Source: Pseudomonas sp. MPC6 (GTDB lineage: Bacteria > Pseudomonadota > Gammaproteobacteria > Pseudomonadales > Pseudomonadaceae). From it: a DNA stretch of 64,000 nucleotides. Within the stretch, counting starts at the first letter, position 1, and each line of letters starts with the position of its first letter. Below the pieces are notes generated by a model. That model had not been told where the DNA came from. It did not search any database and saw only the letters and a list, made by a program, of their open reading frames with translations. Below, piece after piece: positions 27,074 through 36,012 of this stretch. The stretch covers positions 2,445,001-2,509,000 of the forward strand of contig NZ_CP034783.1 in assembly GCF_006094435.1 (NCBI RefSeq). The letters run 5' to 3'. Made by a program: the position numbers and the translations under genes.

Positions 27074-27239
27074 GTAGGCGCTGGCTTGCCAGCGAAAATC
27101 GTTAACGAAAACCTGTGTTTCCTGGATTAACGCGGCCCTTGTAGGAGCTGGCTTGCCAGCGATGGTCGTTAACGAAAACCCGTGTTTTCCTGGTTCAACG
27201 CAGCGCATTTAAATCCATCGCTGGCAAGCCAGCTCCTAC
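27074..27239. repeat. Three REP elements within the operon, two as a tandem duplication
   Basis: Copies of the REP core stand at 27074-27095 and 27141-27162 in the same direction, and an inverted copy at 27218-27239. The first two are part of a 67-base tandem duplication, since the following stretch with CGTTAACGAAAACC is repeated as well. The block lies between the binding-protein gene and the LivF-like gene, where it may alter mRNA stability or the ratio of the two products. Confidence 0.85.
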
Positions 27240-27269
27240 AGGATGCTCGGCTGCCTTGGAGAGAACAGC

Positions 27270-28040
27270 ATGAACCCAGTACCGATCTTGCAGATCGACG
27301 CGATTGAAGTCCTTTATGAACAGGCCATCCTCGCCGTGCGCGGGGTATCCCTGGTGGTGCCGCAAGGCCAGATCGTGGTGTTGCTGGGGGCCAACGGTGC
27401 CGGCAAAAGCACCACGTTGAAGGCCGCGTCCAATCTGGTGAGGGCCGAGCGGGGCGAGGTGGTGCAGGGGCGGATTCTCTATCGGGGCCAGGATGTCACG
27501 CGTAGTACGCCCCATAGCCTGGTGGCCGGCGGACTGGTGCAGGTGCTGGAAGGCCGGCATTGCTTTGCCCAACTGACCGTGGAGGAAAACCTGCTGACGG
27601 GCGCCTTTGCGCGTCAGGTGTCCCGTGGGCAATTGAAGGCGGATCTGGAACGAATCTACAGCCAGTTTCCACGCCTCAAGCTGCGGCGCAAAAGCCTGGC
27701 CGGCTACACCTCTGGCGGTGAACAGCAGATGGTTGCGCTGGGCCGGGCGTTGATGGCCCGGCCACAGCTGGTGTTGCTGGACGAACCTTCGATGGGGCTG
27801 GCGCCGCAGGTTGTCGAGGAGATCTTCGAGATTATCCACCAGCTCAATCAGCGCGATGGCGTGAGCTTTTTGATTGCCGAGCAGAACATCAACCTGGCCC
27901 TGCGTTATGCCCGGTACGGCTACGTGCTGGAAAGCGGCCGGGTCGTCAGCGAAGGCACGGCCGAGCAGTTGGCCGCGCGCAGTGATATCCAGGATTTCTA
28001 CCTGGGGGGCGGCACCGGTGGCACAGGGGCTGCGGCTTGA
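27270..28040 (+). CDS. LIV-type ABC transporter ATP-binding protein (LivF-like)
   Basis: A 256-residue ATPase with Walker A GANGAGKSTTLK near residue 41, the signature TSGGEQQMVALGRAL, Walker B LVLLDEPSMGLAP and a downstream AEQNINLAL segment, all typical of LivF. The ATG at 27270 follows TTGGAGAGAA. It completes the set of two ATPases, two permeases and one binding protein of the LIV-type importer. It is separated from the rest by the REP block but reads in the same direction and has no obvious promoter of its own. Confidence 0.88.
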   Translation: MNPVPILQIDAIEVLYEQAILAVRGVSLVVPQGQIVVLLGANGAGKSTTLKAASNLVRAERGEVVQGRILYRGQDVTRSTPHSLVAGGLVQVLEGRHCFAQLTVEENLLTGAFARQVSRGQLKADLERIYSQFPRLKLRRKSLAGYTSGGEQQMVALGRALMARPQLVLLDEPSMGLAPQVVEEIFEIIHQLNQRDGVSFLIAEQNINLALRYARYGYVLESGRVVSEGTAEQLAARSDIQDFYLGGGTGGTGAAA

Positions 28041-28063
28041 CCACAGGTGAAGTGGCGAGGGCC

Positions 28064-28094
28064 CATCCCTGCTCTGATCGTTGAGCCAGGGATG
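28064..28094. terminator. Hairpin between the convergent livF-like and sfnR genes
   Basis: CATCCCTG at 28064-28071 pairs with CAGGGATG at 28087-28094, with CTC/GAG extending the stem inwards. It lies in the short gap between two convergent genes, where it could serve both directions. No T run follows on either strand, so the call is weak. Confidence 0.35.
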
Positions 28095-28108
28095 AGCTCG
28101 CTCGCCGT

Positions 28109-29212
<1,104 letters not shown>

Positions 29213-29220
29213 GGTCGGGC

Positions 29221-30453
29221 CTATGAATAAAAGGACGGGGTGGGCAGCGCCGAGTTGAGCGCCCAGTCACCCAGTTCATGGAGCTTGTAGTCCACGGGGT
29301 CGTGCAGGGTCTGGGTGCGCAGGTTGCGCCAGTGACGATCAAGGCGCAGCGCGGCATGGGTGGCGCGGGCGCCGGTCACTTCGAACAGGCTGCTGGTCAG
29401 GTCCAGGCCGGTGCGGGTGGCCGCGACCTTCGCGGTGGCAATGGCCAACGCCAGCTGGCCACGCTCCTCGGTGCCTAGCCGGTGCTCCTTGCTCCAGGCT
29501 TTGTCGAGCAGGGTGTTGGCGCGTTCAGTGAGCAGGCGCACGCTTTCCAGTCCGACCCAGAATTCGCCGTAATGGCGCAGGATATAAGGGTCTTGATTGG
29601 CCTGGCTGACGTTGGCCTTGAACCAGGGGCGCGTTTCCTTGAGGGTGTAGTTGCGAGCTTCTTCGAACGCGCCCTCGGCGATACCGAGGAAGATATTGAC
29701 GAAGGTCAGTTGGGCGATCAGCGGGCGCAGGCAGGCAAAGGGCGTGCTCAGCGGGCCGGGCTCGAGCAGCAGTTCATTCTCTTCCACGCGGACCCGCTCG
29801 AAGGTGGCGCTGCCGCTGTCGGTCTGCCGTTGGCCGATATTGTCCCAGTCGCCGTGCAAGGTGATGCCAGTGCGGTGACTGGGAATGGCGGCGATCAACA
29901 GTTTGCCGCTGGTGGATTCGTCCAGCGCCGAGGCAATCAGCATTTCCGAATCGGCGGAGCCTGAGCAGAAACTCTTGCGCCCGGAAAATTCGCGCCAGCC
30001 GGCGAGCTTTTTCGACAGGGTGCGGGTGTCCAGCGGGTTAAGGGCGTTGCCCCAGAACCAGTTGTTGCGTGCGGTCTGTTCGAACCAGGGCTGCCACTGT
30101 TCTGGCCGGGAAAATAGACGCACCGTGGCCAGCATCAGATGCTGGAAGCCGAACACATGGGCAATCGAGCTGTCGACCCTGGCGAACTCGCGCACCACTT
30201 CCAGGGTGTCGCTCCAGCTGGCGCCAAGGCCACCGTATTGCTGGTCGATTTTCATCGCCAGCAGGCCGCTGCGGCGCAGCTCGTCACGCTCGGCTTTCGG
30301 CGTGCCGCCCAGATGATCGCGTTCGGCGGCGGTTCGGGAAAACTCGGCGGCGAGCGTCCGGGCGACCTGCAGCGGGGTTTCAAGTCTGGATGTAGGGATG
30401 GCGGTCACAGGCTGTTCCTCAGGCTGTTTTCCGCAGGTAAGTGGAGTGCTCAT
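29221..30453 (-). CDS. sfnB: SfnB-family sulfur acquisition flavoenzyme (acyl-CoA dehydrogenase fold)
   Basis: A 410-residue protein of the SfnB family. Characteristic parts are LLAMKIDQQYGGLGASWSDTLEVVREFARVDSSIAHVFGFQH in the N-terminal half (about residues 60-100), WFWGNALNPLD near residue 143, and the C-terminal LDRHWRNLRTQTLHDPVDYK. These proteins have the acyl-CoA dehydrogenase fold, bind flavin, and are found with SfnR/SfnG in sulfur-limited growth; their chemical reaction is not established. The ATG at 30453 follows AGGAA. It is the first gene of the sfnB-sfnR transcript and has a well-matched sigma-54 promoter about 45 bases upstream. Confidence 0.87.
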   Translation of the reverse strand: MSTPLTCGKQPEEQPVTAIPTSRLETPLQVARTLAAEFSRTAAERDHLGGTPKAERDELRRSGLLAMKIDQQYGGLGASWSDTLEVVREFARVDSSIAHVFGFQHLMLATVRLFSRPEQWQPWFEQTARNNWFWGNALNPLDTRTLSKKLAGWREFSGRKSFCSGSADSEMLIASALDESTSGKLLIAAIPSHRTGITLHGDWDNIGQRQTDSGSATFERVRVEENELLLEPGPLSTPFACLRPLIAQLTFVNIFLGIAEGAFEEARNYTLKETRPWFKANVSQANQDPYILRHYGEFWVGLESVRLLTERANTLLDKAWSKEHRLGTEERGQLALAIATAKVAATRTGLDLTSSLFEVTGARATHAALRLDRHWRNLRTQTLHDPVDYKLHELGDWALNSALPTPSFYS

Positions 30454-30495
30454 GGGCGCTGTTCCTGTTCGAATTGCGGAAGGTGCAGCCATCAG

Positions 30496-30511
30496 AGCAA
30501 AAGCTGTTCCA
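30496..30511 (-). promoter_or_regulatory. Probable sigma-54 promoter of sfnB-sfnR
   Basis: On the minus strand the sequence reads TGGAACAGCTTTTGCT. The -12 box TTGCT is perfect, the -24 box differs from TGGCAC by one base, and GG and GC are ten bases apart. It lies about 43 bases before the sfnB start codon. Confidence 0.7.
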
Positions 30512-30596
30512 GTGTTGAAATAGCTATAAAAAACAATAAGTTAATCTGTTGTTTGGTCTCGACTGCTGTTGCCGGGGTCGTTAACTGTTGAGCGAC

Positions 30597-30638
30597 TGTT
30601 GCGTGAGCAACAATGGCGCTGCTGTTTGTCTGGCAACA
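30597..30638. promoter_or_regulatory. Two tandem candidate activator sites upstream of sfnB
   Basis: TGTTGCGTGAGCAACA at 30597-30612 is a perfect inverted repeat with six-base arms. TGTTTGTCTGGCAACA at 30623-30638 has the same layout with one arm mismatch. Their centres are 26 bases apart, and they lie 86-140 bases upstream of the sigma-54 element. A matching element lies in the other control region at 19792. These are likely enhancer sites for SfnR. Confidence 0.6.
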
Positions 30639-30744
30639 CCGAGGCATCCATGAGCTGAATGTAAATGATCTAAAAACCATCTAATAAATACTTTTTGGTT
30701 ATTAGCTTAAGGCTTTATCGGGCTGGAGTTTGCCAGTGGGTAAA

Positions 30745-30776
30745 ACTCCCCAGGTTCATTGCGAACCATGGGGAGT
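30745..30776 (-). terminator. Rho-independent terminator of the small gene at 30811
   Basis: A long stem pairs ACTCCCCAGGTTC with GAACCATGGGGAGT around a short ATTGC loop. It has one bulged base. On the minus strand it is followed by TTTTA and lies 35 bases after the stop codon of the gene at 30811-31077. The remaining gap up to sfnB (30454-30810) holds the sfnB control elements and an AT-rich stretch. Confidence 0.75.
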
Positions 30777-30810
30777 GAATGATTGATGCGCGAGAACGGC
30801 AGGCCGCCTC

Positions 30811-31077
30811 TTACCCTGGCATTGTCCAGGATTGCAGGGTGTAGCCCCCCTGGTTCAACTCGGCGCGTACCTGTTCCAGCACGCTTTCCAGCTGCGCGGG
30901 GTCGGAATAGGCACTGCTTGGGATCTGTTTACGACAAATACGCGTACTGGCCCGGTCGATGACGGTCAGGCTCAATTCGCCATTCCCGTCTTGCGGAGCC
31001 CAGGCGATGCATTGGAAAGGTTCGAATGCGTGGCCGGCAATCAAAAGTGCTTCGTTGATGCGGAGCGGGGTGCTCAT
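30811..31077 (-). CDS. Small conserved-looking protein of unknown function (88 aa)
   Basis: An 88-residue cytosolic protein with no signal peptide or membrane segment. It has alternating beta strands (FQCIAWAPQDG, ELSLTVIDRAS) followed by a helix with PAQLESVLEQVRAELNQ. It has a strong ribosome site (AAGGAGAG) before the ATG and a good terminator after the stop, which supports a real single-gene unit. The pattern resembles small orphan proteins common in Pseudomonas genomes, but I do not recognise a named family. Confidence 0.65.
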   Translation of the reverse strand: MSTPLRINEALLIAGHAFEPFQCIAWAPQDGNGELSLTVIDRASTRICRKQIPSSAYSDPAQLESVLEQVRAELNQGGYTLQSWTMPG

Positions 31078-31469
31078 GGGTCTCGTCTCTCCTTGTACCC
31101 AAACAAATGATGTGCCGTCGGTTGGGTGCTGATTTCTACTTCTTTTTATTAAGCTGCAGGAAAGGCGATTGTTCGGTATCGACGGGCCGTGCGGAAGTGT
31201 TTGAAGGTGACGTTCCCCTGTCCATCGGTGCCACGTCTTGTTCGTCGAACTATTGAATCAGAAAAAACGGTTCATCCACCCAGCGATACCGGCAGCCGCA
31301 GCGGTGGCATCTCGCTCCGGACTCGATTGCCATGCCGAATGCCTGTTCGCAGCAGGAATGACATGACCTGTCACTCCTGCCGCTATCAGCGTTTATGGTG
31401 AAACCTGGGGCGTATTTTCAGCGGCGACCAAGCGTGAAACAGCGGCGCTTCTGCATCACCCGCGCGTTC
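31078..31469. other. Gene-free stretch with one stem-loop
   Basis: No convincing gene is seen in these 392 bases; frames on either strand lack ribosome sites and normal codon use. A stem of twelve pairs with one mismatch, GCAGGAATGACA (31352-31363) against TGTCACTCCTGC (31369-31380), lies about 90 bases beyond the end of the PHA-synthase-like gene. There is no T run after it. Confidence 0.5.
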
Positions 31470-33131
31470 TCACTCATGGACGTAGCGCCCTGGAGCCGGC
31501 TCCAGTTCAGCATGGCGTTTGCGCCCGGCCACTGTCGGTGCCGTGCGTTCCGCTCCGGCACGTTCGGTAACCCAGTCAGCCCAGTGGGTCCACCAGGTGC
31601 CGGAGTGCTCGCTGGCCTGCGCCAACCAGTCATCTGCGTCCACGGTCGGAGCCGGGCCGGTGAAGTGGCGTGACTTGGGGTTGCTCAGTGAGTTGATCAG
31701 GCTGGCGATATGCCCCGCGTTGCTGAGTACGAAACTGCGCTCGCCACCAAATAGCTGGGCCGACTGGTAACAGCCTTTCCAGGGGGTTACATGGTCCCCC
31801 TCTGCCGCCATGAAATAGCTGTCGCAGTCGATAGCGCTTGCCTCGAAGGGTGAGCCGAGCACGGTCAACGGCCCGTCGACCAGGGCGTTGTCGCCGAAAA
31901 CATCGAGGAACTGGCTGTGCAACGCCGCTGGCATGCGAGTGCCATCGGCATTCCAGGCCATCACATCGATCGCGGGTGGCAATTCACCCATCAGGTAATT
32001 GTTGTGCCAGTAGTTCCACACCAGGTCGTTAGGACGCAACCAGGCAAAAGCTGCGGCCATATCGCTCGAACTCATCACGCCGGCCCTGGCGGATTTCTCA
32101 CGGACCAGCTTCAGCAAGGGGGCCGGGGAAAACGCGCCGAGGGGCATCGGATAATCGAAGTCCAATAACATCACACCAAAGGACGCGGCGTTCACCGGGC
32201 ACTTGCCCTGAGCCACACTGTGGTTCAAGGCCGCGCTGAGAATGAAGCCTCCGGCACAGATGCCATGGGCATTCACTTCGGCGCCATCGGCAATCTCGCG
32301 CACCACCTCCAGCGCTTCGAGCACGGCGGCGGCGTAGGTGTCGAGATTCCATGCGGCGTGTTCAGGGTTCGGGTTGCGCCAACTGATCGTGAAGAAGTGC
32401 AAGCCGCGACTGACCGCGTATTCGATAAAGCTGCGTCCCGGCGCCATGTCGAGGAAGTAGTACTTGCCGATCATCGGCGGCACCAGCAGCACCGGACGCT
32501 CACGCACCGTGGCGGTGACCGGGTGATATTCGATCAGCTCGAACACCTCGCAGCGATACACCACCGAACCTGGGGTGACCCCCAGGTTCTCGCCGACTTT
32601 AAAGCCGCTGGCATCCACCTGAGTGGGCATGCCGCGATTATGCAGCACGTCGTGGAGCCAGTTTTTGCTCCCTCGCAGCAGACTGGTTCCGCCCGAATCG
32701 AAGGCTTTTTGCAACGCCGCCGGATTACCCAGCAGGGTATTGGTCGGCGCGGCGGCACTGGTCCATAGATCAAGGGCAAAGCGCAGTTGTTCCCGGGTAC
32801 GCCAATCCGGTGTGTCGAGTCGATCGGCCAGGCCGTTGACACTGCGTGACCACGCCAGATAGGCCTGGCCCAGACGGCGGTAACCCGGATGTTCGCGCCA
32901 GGCCGGGTGGGTGAAACGCCGATCACCTTTCTCAGGCTCGATCTTCGAAGTGCCAACGCCGATTGAAGCCAGTTGGCTGGTCAGCTCAGCACTGGCCGCG
33001 ACGACCCGGGCGCTGTTTGTTGCCAGGCGCGCCAATCGTGCGAACAGCGATTCCTTCCTGGTGGCCTTGTCCGGAGTCGTTTTAGGCGGTGGGACGACAA
33101 TGAGCTGATTGTTCGTTCTTTTTTTGCTCAT
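31470..33131 (-). CDS. PHA synthase-like alpha/beta hydrolase (PhaC family)
   Basis: A 553-residue protein of class I PHA synthase size. The N-terminal non-catalytic part covers about 190 residues. The catalytic domain has the lipase-like box GICAGG with nucleophile Cys292, Asp446 in EGDHVTPW and His474 in NAGHIASLIN, so the full synthase triad is present. Such enzymes polymerise 3-hydroxyacyl-CoA into polyester granules. The gene stands alone, with no phaZ, phaD, phasin or phaAB neighbours. It is thus an additional synthase rather than part of the main medium-chain cluster of Pseudomonas. Its ATG follows AAGGAAC. Its substrate is not predictable from sequence. Confidence 0.82.
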   Translation of the reverse strand: MSKKRTNNQLIVVPPPKTTPDKATRKESLFARLARLATNSARVVAASAELTSQLASIGVGTSKIEPEKGDRRFTHPAWREHPGYRRLGQAYLAWSRSVNGLADRLDTPDWRTREQLRFALDLWTSAAAPTNTLLGNPAALQKAFDSGGTSLLRGSKNWLHDVLHNRGMPTQVDASGFKVGENLGVTPGSVVYRCEVFELIEYHPVTATVRERPVLLVPPMIGKYYFLDMAPGRSFIEYAVSRGLHFFTISWRNPNPEHAAWNLDTYAAAVLEALEVVREIADGAEVNAHGICAGGFILSAALNHSVAQGKCPVNAASFGVMLLDFDYPMPLGAFSPAPLLKLVREKSARAGVMSSSDMAAAFAWLRPNDLVWNYWHNNYLMGELPPAIDVMAWNADGTRMPAALHSQFLDVFGDNALVDGPLTVLGSPFEASAIDCDSYFMAAEGDHVTPWKGCYQSAQLFGGERSFVLSNAGHIASLINSLSNPKSRHFTGPAPTVDADDWLAQASEHSGTWWTHWADWVTERAGAERTAPTVAGRKRHAELEPAPGRYVHE

Positions 33132-33675
33132 GGCTGGTGTTCCTTGTTGTTGGTCGAACTGGGCTTTTTAAGAGCTTAGGAGAGCCCTGTGGTTGGTGCA
33201 TGGTCCGCTTGGATAGTGAGCGCACAATTGCCAACTGCCCATCCACCCAGCCAGGGCCTGGCATGGACCGGCTATGCAATGCAGCCGGATTTCTACTGAT
33301 TCACAATAAGTGAGCACTATTGCGACAAGCGTCCCATGACGACTTGAAGCCGACCCTCCCGATCGAGATGGTAGCGTTGCAGATCCTGCGCCAGGATCAA
33401 CTGGCCGGTGAAACAGGCCGATGCTTCCTCGCGGATATTCCCAATGAACGGGCAGTGCTGCGCACGAAATAGGCGTCCGGCATGCTCAACGTCAAGTCCA
33501 TGCGCCAGCGAACATCGTCGCATGCGGCTCGGTGGGGCGAACACATCAGTCGGAGTTGGGTTTGTTTATCGATTTGCTGCGCCGAAAAGCGCAGGTTTTT
33601 TGACCGGAAACAGCACAGTACCCGCCATTGGGCGGGTCGTTATTGCCTGAAAAAAATGCGCGAAGCAGAAATCAA
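33132..33675. other. Gene-poor stretch
   Basis: About 540 bases with mixed composition. Short frames exist on both strands (for example on the minus strand at 33317-33544, 75 codons), but they have no ribosome site, no recognisable protein pattern and unusual codon use. I cannot support a gene here. Old remnants are possible. Confidence 0.4.
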
Positions 33676-33843
33676 TCAGCGTCGAAGGCGGACCTTCTCC
33701 CAGCTGCGGTCAACGTAAAACGATCCGGTATCGCCACGAATGGAATAGAGTGTCGCTCTATAGAAGGCCGTCCGGCGGGAGCAGTGCAGCCCGCGCAGTT
33801 TGTCGTAGGCCCATTTCCAACCATGCTTAGGTGCGCTGTTCAT
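33676..33843 (-). CDS. Possible small basic protein (55 aa)
   Basis: The frame from the ATG at 33843 encodes 55 residues starting MNSAPKHGWKWAYDKLRG and ending in a basic tail (WEKVRLRR). AGGGA lies upstream at a usable distance. The protein is rich in Arg, Lys and aromatic residues and has no membrane segment. I do not recognise it. It is plausible because of its start site and ordered composition, but it could be chance. Confidence 0.35.
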   Translation of the reverse strand: MNSAPKHGWKWAYDKLRGLHCSRRTAFYRATLYSIRGDTGSFYVDRSWEKVRLRR

Positions 33844-34030
33844 AGAGATCCCTATACCCCTGTCATCCGTTCCTTGATCGTAGCTGGTAGCCAATTAGTG
33901 GCCAACCATTGTTTTCCGGCGTCAAAAAACCGTTCTGGAACCGACCGGGTTGTTCTTTTACCTGATGAAACGCTCGGATCGCCGCACCGCAGCGAAGGCG
34001 ACCTGAAGATCGCTATACGTCTCCAGGGCT

Positions 34031-34055
34031 CCTTCGCGAGCAAGCTCGCGCCCAC
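34031..34055. repeat. Single REP-like element (GCGAGCAAGCTCGC type)
   Basis: A palindromic core CGCGAGCAAGCTCGCG with flanks CCTT and CCCAC is a second REP type common in fluorescens-group genomes. It stands alone in the gap 33844-34159 before the GGDEF gene; nothing else is seen in that gap apart from a likely promoter region. Confidence 0.6.
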
Positions 34056-34159
34056 AGTGACCGAGGACTTTGCGCATGCCTGCTAGTCTGCAGGATTCCT
34101 CGCCGCCGTCCTGCGCGATCAGGCTATGATCAAGCTATATGAACCGGACCCACTGACTT

Positions 34160-35023
34160 ATGGCCGTTGACCTGGAAGCGCTCTACCCCAAACTGATCCA
34201 TCTGATGCTGGACACGGTCTTCGTGGTCGACAGGCACAATCAGATTGCATTTGTGAGTGATGCCTGTGAGGCACTGCTCGGTTACCGTGCCGACGAGCTG
34301 ACCGGCACCCCGATCACCGACTATATGCATCCTGATGACCTGGCGGTCTCGCGAGCCTCGATTGTCCGGGTCATGAACGGTCACCCGCACTTCGATTTCC
34401 GCAACCGCTATATCCGCAAGGACGGCGGTATCGTGCACATCCTCTGGGCTGCCTTCTGGTCCGAGGAAGTGGGCGCGCGGATCGGTGTCGCCCGGGACGT
34501 GACGGCCCTCAGCCAGGCCGAGGAGGAATTACGCTTCCTCGCCCATCATGATCCGCTGACAGCACTGACCAACCGGTCGCTGTTCAATGATCGACTGGAC
34601 TCGGCCCTGCGCACGGCACACCGCCACGACAGCACGCTGGCGTTGCTGTTTCTGGACATCAATGACTTCAAGGGCATCAATGATGTCCACGGACATGCCG
34701 TGGGCGATCGTGTGCTCTGTGTGATTGCACGACGGCTGGAAGGCTGCGTGCGTGAAACGGACACGGTGGCCCGGATGGGCGGTGATGAATTCACTGTGCT
34801 GTTGACGGATCTGCAGTCGGAGACCGCCGCTTGCGAGAAAATGGCGCAGATTCTCGCGGTCATGAGCGAGCCGCTGGGCCCCGAATTTGGCGGGCTGAAA
34901 ATGCCGTCCTGCAGTATCGGCGTGGCGTTTTATCCCGCGGACGGGGAGGATGCCGATACGCTGCTCAGCCATGCGGATGACGATATGTACCGGATAAAAA
35001 GGCGCCATTCTGCAACGAGGTAG
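34160..35023 (+). CDS. PAS-GGDEF diguanylate cyclase
   Basis: A 287-residue cytosolic protein. An N-terminal PAS domain (about residues 10-115, with the PAC-like segment RYIRKDGGIVHILW) precedes a GGDEF domain. The active site is GGDEF at 207-211, preceded at five residues by the inhibitory RxxD site (RETD, 198-201). It should make cyclic di-GMP from two GTP and be feedback-inhibited. There is no membrane segment, so the PAS domain would sense an internal or diffusible signal such as redox, oxygen or a small ligand. It is a single gene with a weak ribosome site. The C-terminal end is slightly shorter than usual but complete. Confidence 0.86.
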   Translation: MAVDLEALYPKLIHLMLDTVFVVDRHNQIAFVSDACEALLGYRADELTGTPITDYMHPDDLAVSRASIVRVMNGHPHFDFRNRYIRKDGGIVHILWAAFWSEEVGARIGVARDVTALSQAEEELRFLAHHDPLTALTNRSLFNDRLDSALRTAHRHDSTLALLFLDINDFKGINDVHGHAVGDRVLCVIARRLEGCVRETDTVARMGGDEFTVLLTDLQSETAACEKMAQILAVMSEPLGPEFGGLKMPSCSIGVAFYPADGEDADTLLSHADDDMYRIKRRHSATR

Positions 35024-35130
35024 GGCGGGAAAGAGGCTGACCGTCAGCACGACATCGAGCTTGGCGACCTGATGCACAAACTGTACGATCGCCCTTTCGC
35101 CCAAACGCAATGCGTGACTAGGGAATATCA

Positions 35131-35907
35131 ATGCATCAGGTTGCGCAATGTTATCTTGGCGTATGGAAGCGGCGTTTGATCCAGCACCGCTCAGGGCATT
35201 CGGACAGTGAAACGGCCGTGTATTGGCTACAGACACCGCGACTGTTTGCCGACCTGCGAATCCCCTCCAATCCGCTCCCAAGCCTGGCGCTCGAAGAACT
35301 CAGTCACTCTCAACATCTGGCGTTGTGTGAACAGAAAGGTTTCGCCGGGGTGACCCGGATAGATGCCGACATTTGCCAATGGCATCGCAAAATGGACTAT
35401 CAGCCGGCCAGTGGTGCAGAAGACATTGGTCGCATGCACTTCGAAACCAGCGAGTGCCTGATCGAAACCGCCCTGGACGAAAGTTACTACGAAATATGGG
35501 ATCGCTTGCCCGACTCCCTCGGCGCTTGTCGTGGCCAATGGTTGCAAGCAATGGATGAGCCCTCGCGTGCGGGCTGCCTGCTATTGGTCGGGGACTATTT
35601 TCTGTTCGCCGCCAGCCGTCCCACACCGCTGACACCGGGCCCTCATCTGCGCGAAACGTTCAGGCAACCCGAAAGCTCAATAAACCCTGCTTCCCTGTTC
35701 GCCTGCGAACTGTCTTTTGGCCGGCATCACGCCGGAGAAACCCCATGGAAAATCGAGTGCTCAACGCTCCCCGCCAACACGGGCCAATGCCTGCTGCCAT
35801 CATCGGTGGACCCGTTTGCCCCGGATATTTTCGCCAATGAAGCCGTCATGTCTTCACTCGGCACATTCATTCCGGCTGGCGGTTGGCGCTGTGCGCCTGA
35901 CCCGTGA
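35131..35907 (+). CDS. Protein of unknown function (258 aa)
   Basis: A 258-residue soluble protein without signal peptide. It begins LGVWKRRLIQ and continues with VYWLQTPRLFADLRIP near residue 30, FAGVTRIDADICQWHRKMDYQP near residue 71, and IGRMHFET. Alternating strands rich in Trp and aromatic residues suggest a beta-barrel fold, perhaps lipocalin-like. That is a guess from pattern only. AGGGA lies before the ATG. It stands alone between the GGDEF gene and the amidase. I do not know its function. Confidence 0.6.
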   Translation: MHQVAQCYLGVWKRRLIQHRSGHSDSETAVYWLQTPRLFADLRIPSNPLPSLALEELSHSQHLALCEQKGFAGVTRIDADICQWHRKMDYQPASGAEDIGRMHFETSECLIETALDESYYEIWDRLPDSLGACRGQWLQAMDEPSRAGCLLLVGDYFLFAASRPTPLTPGPHLRETFRQPESSINPASLFACELSFGRHHAGETPWKIECSTLPANTGQCLLPSSVDPFAPDIFANEAVMSSLGTFIPAGGWRCAPDP

Positions 35908-36012
35908 CAGCTCCACCGTCATAAATCAGCTTAAAAACCCCGAAGGGCTCAAGCGGTTAGTGGAGTTGGGTGACGGTGGAGGCTTGTGGTGATCAAGCGA
36001 TTCGCCGGCCCA

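Noticed and set aside
33317..33544. A 75-codon minus-strand frame in the gene-poor stretch
   Set aside because: It has no ribosome site and no recognisable pattern; I treat the region as non-coding or decayed.
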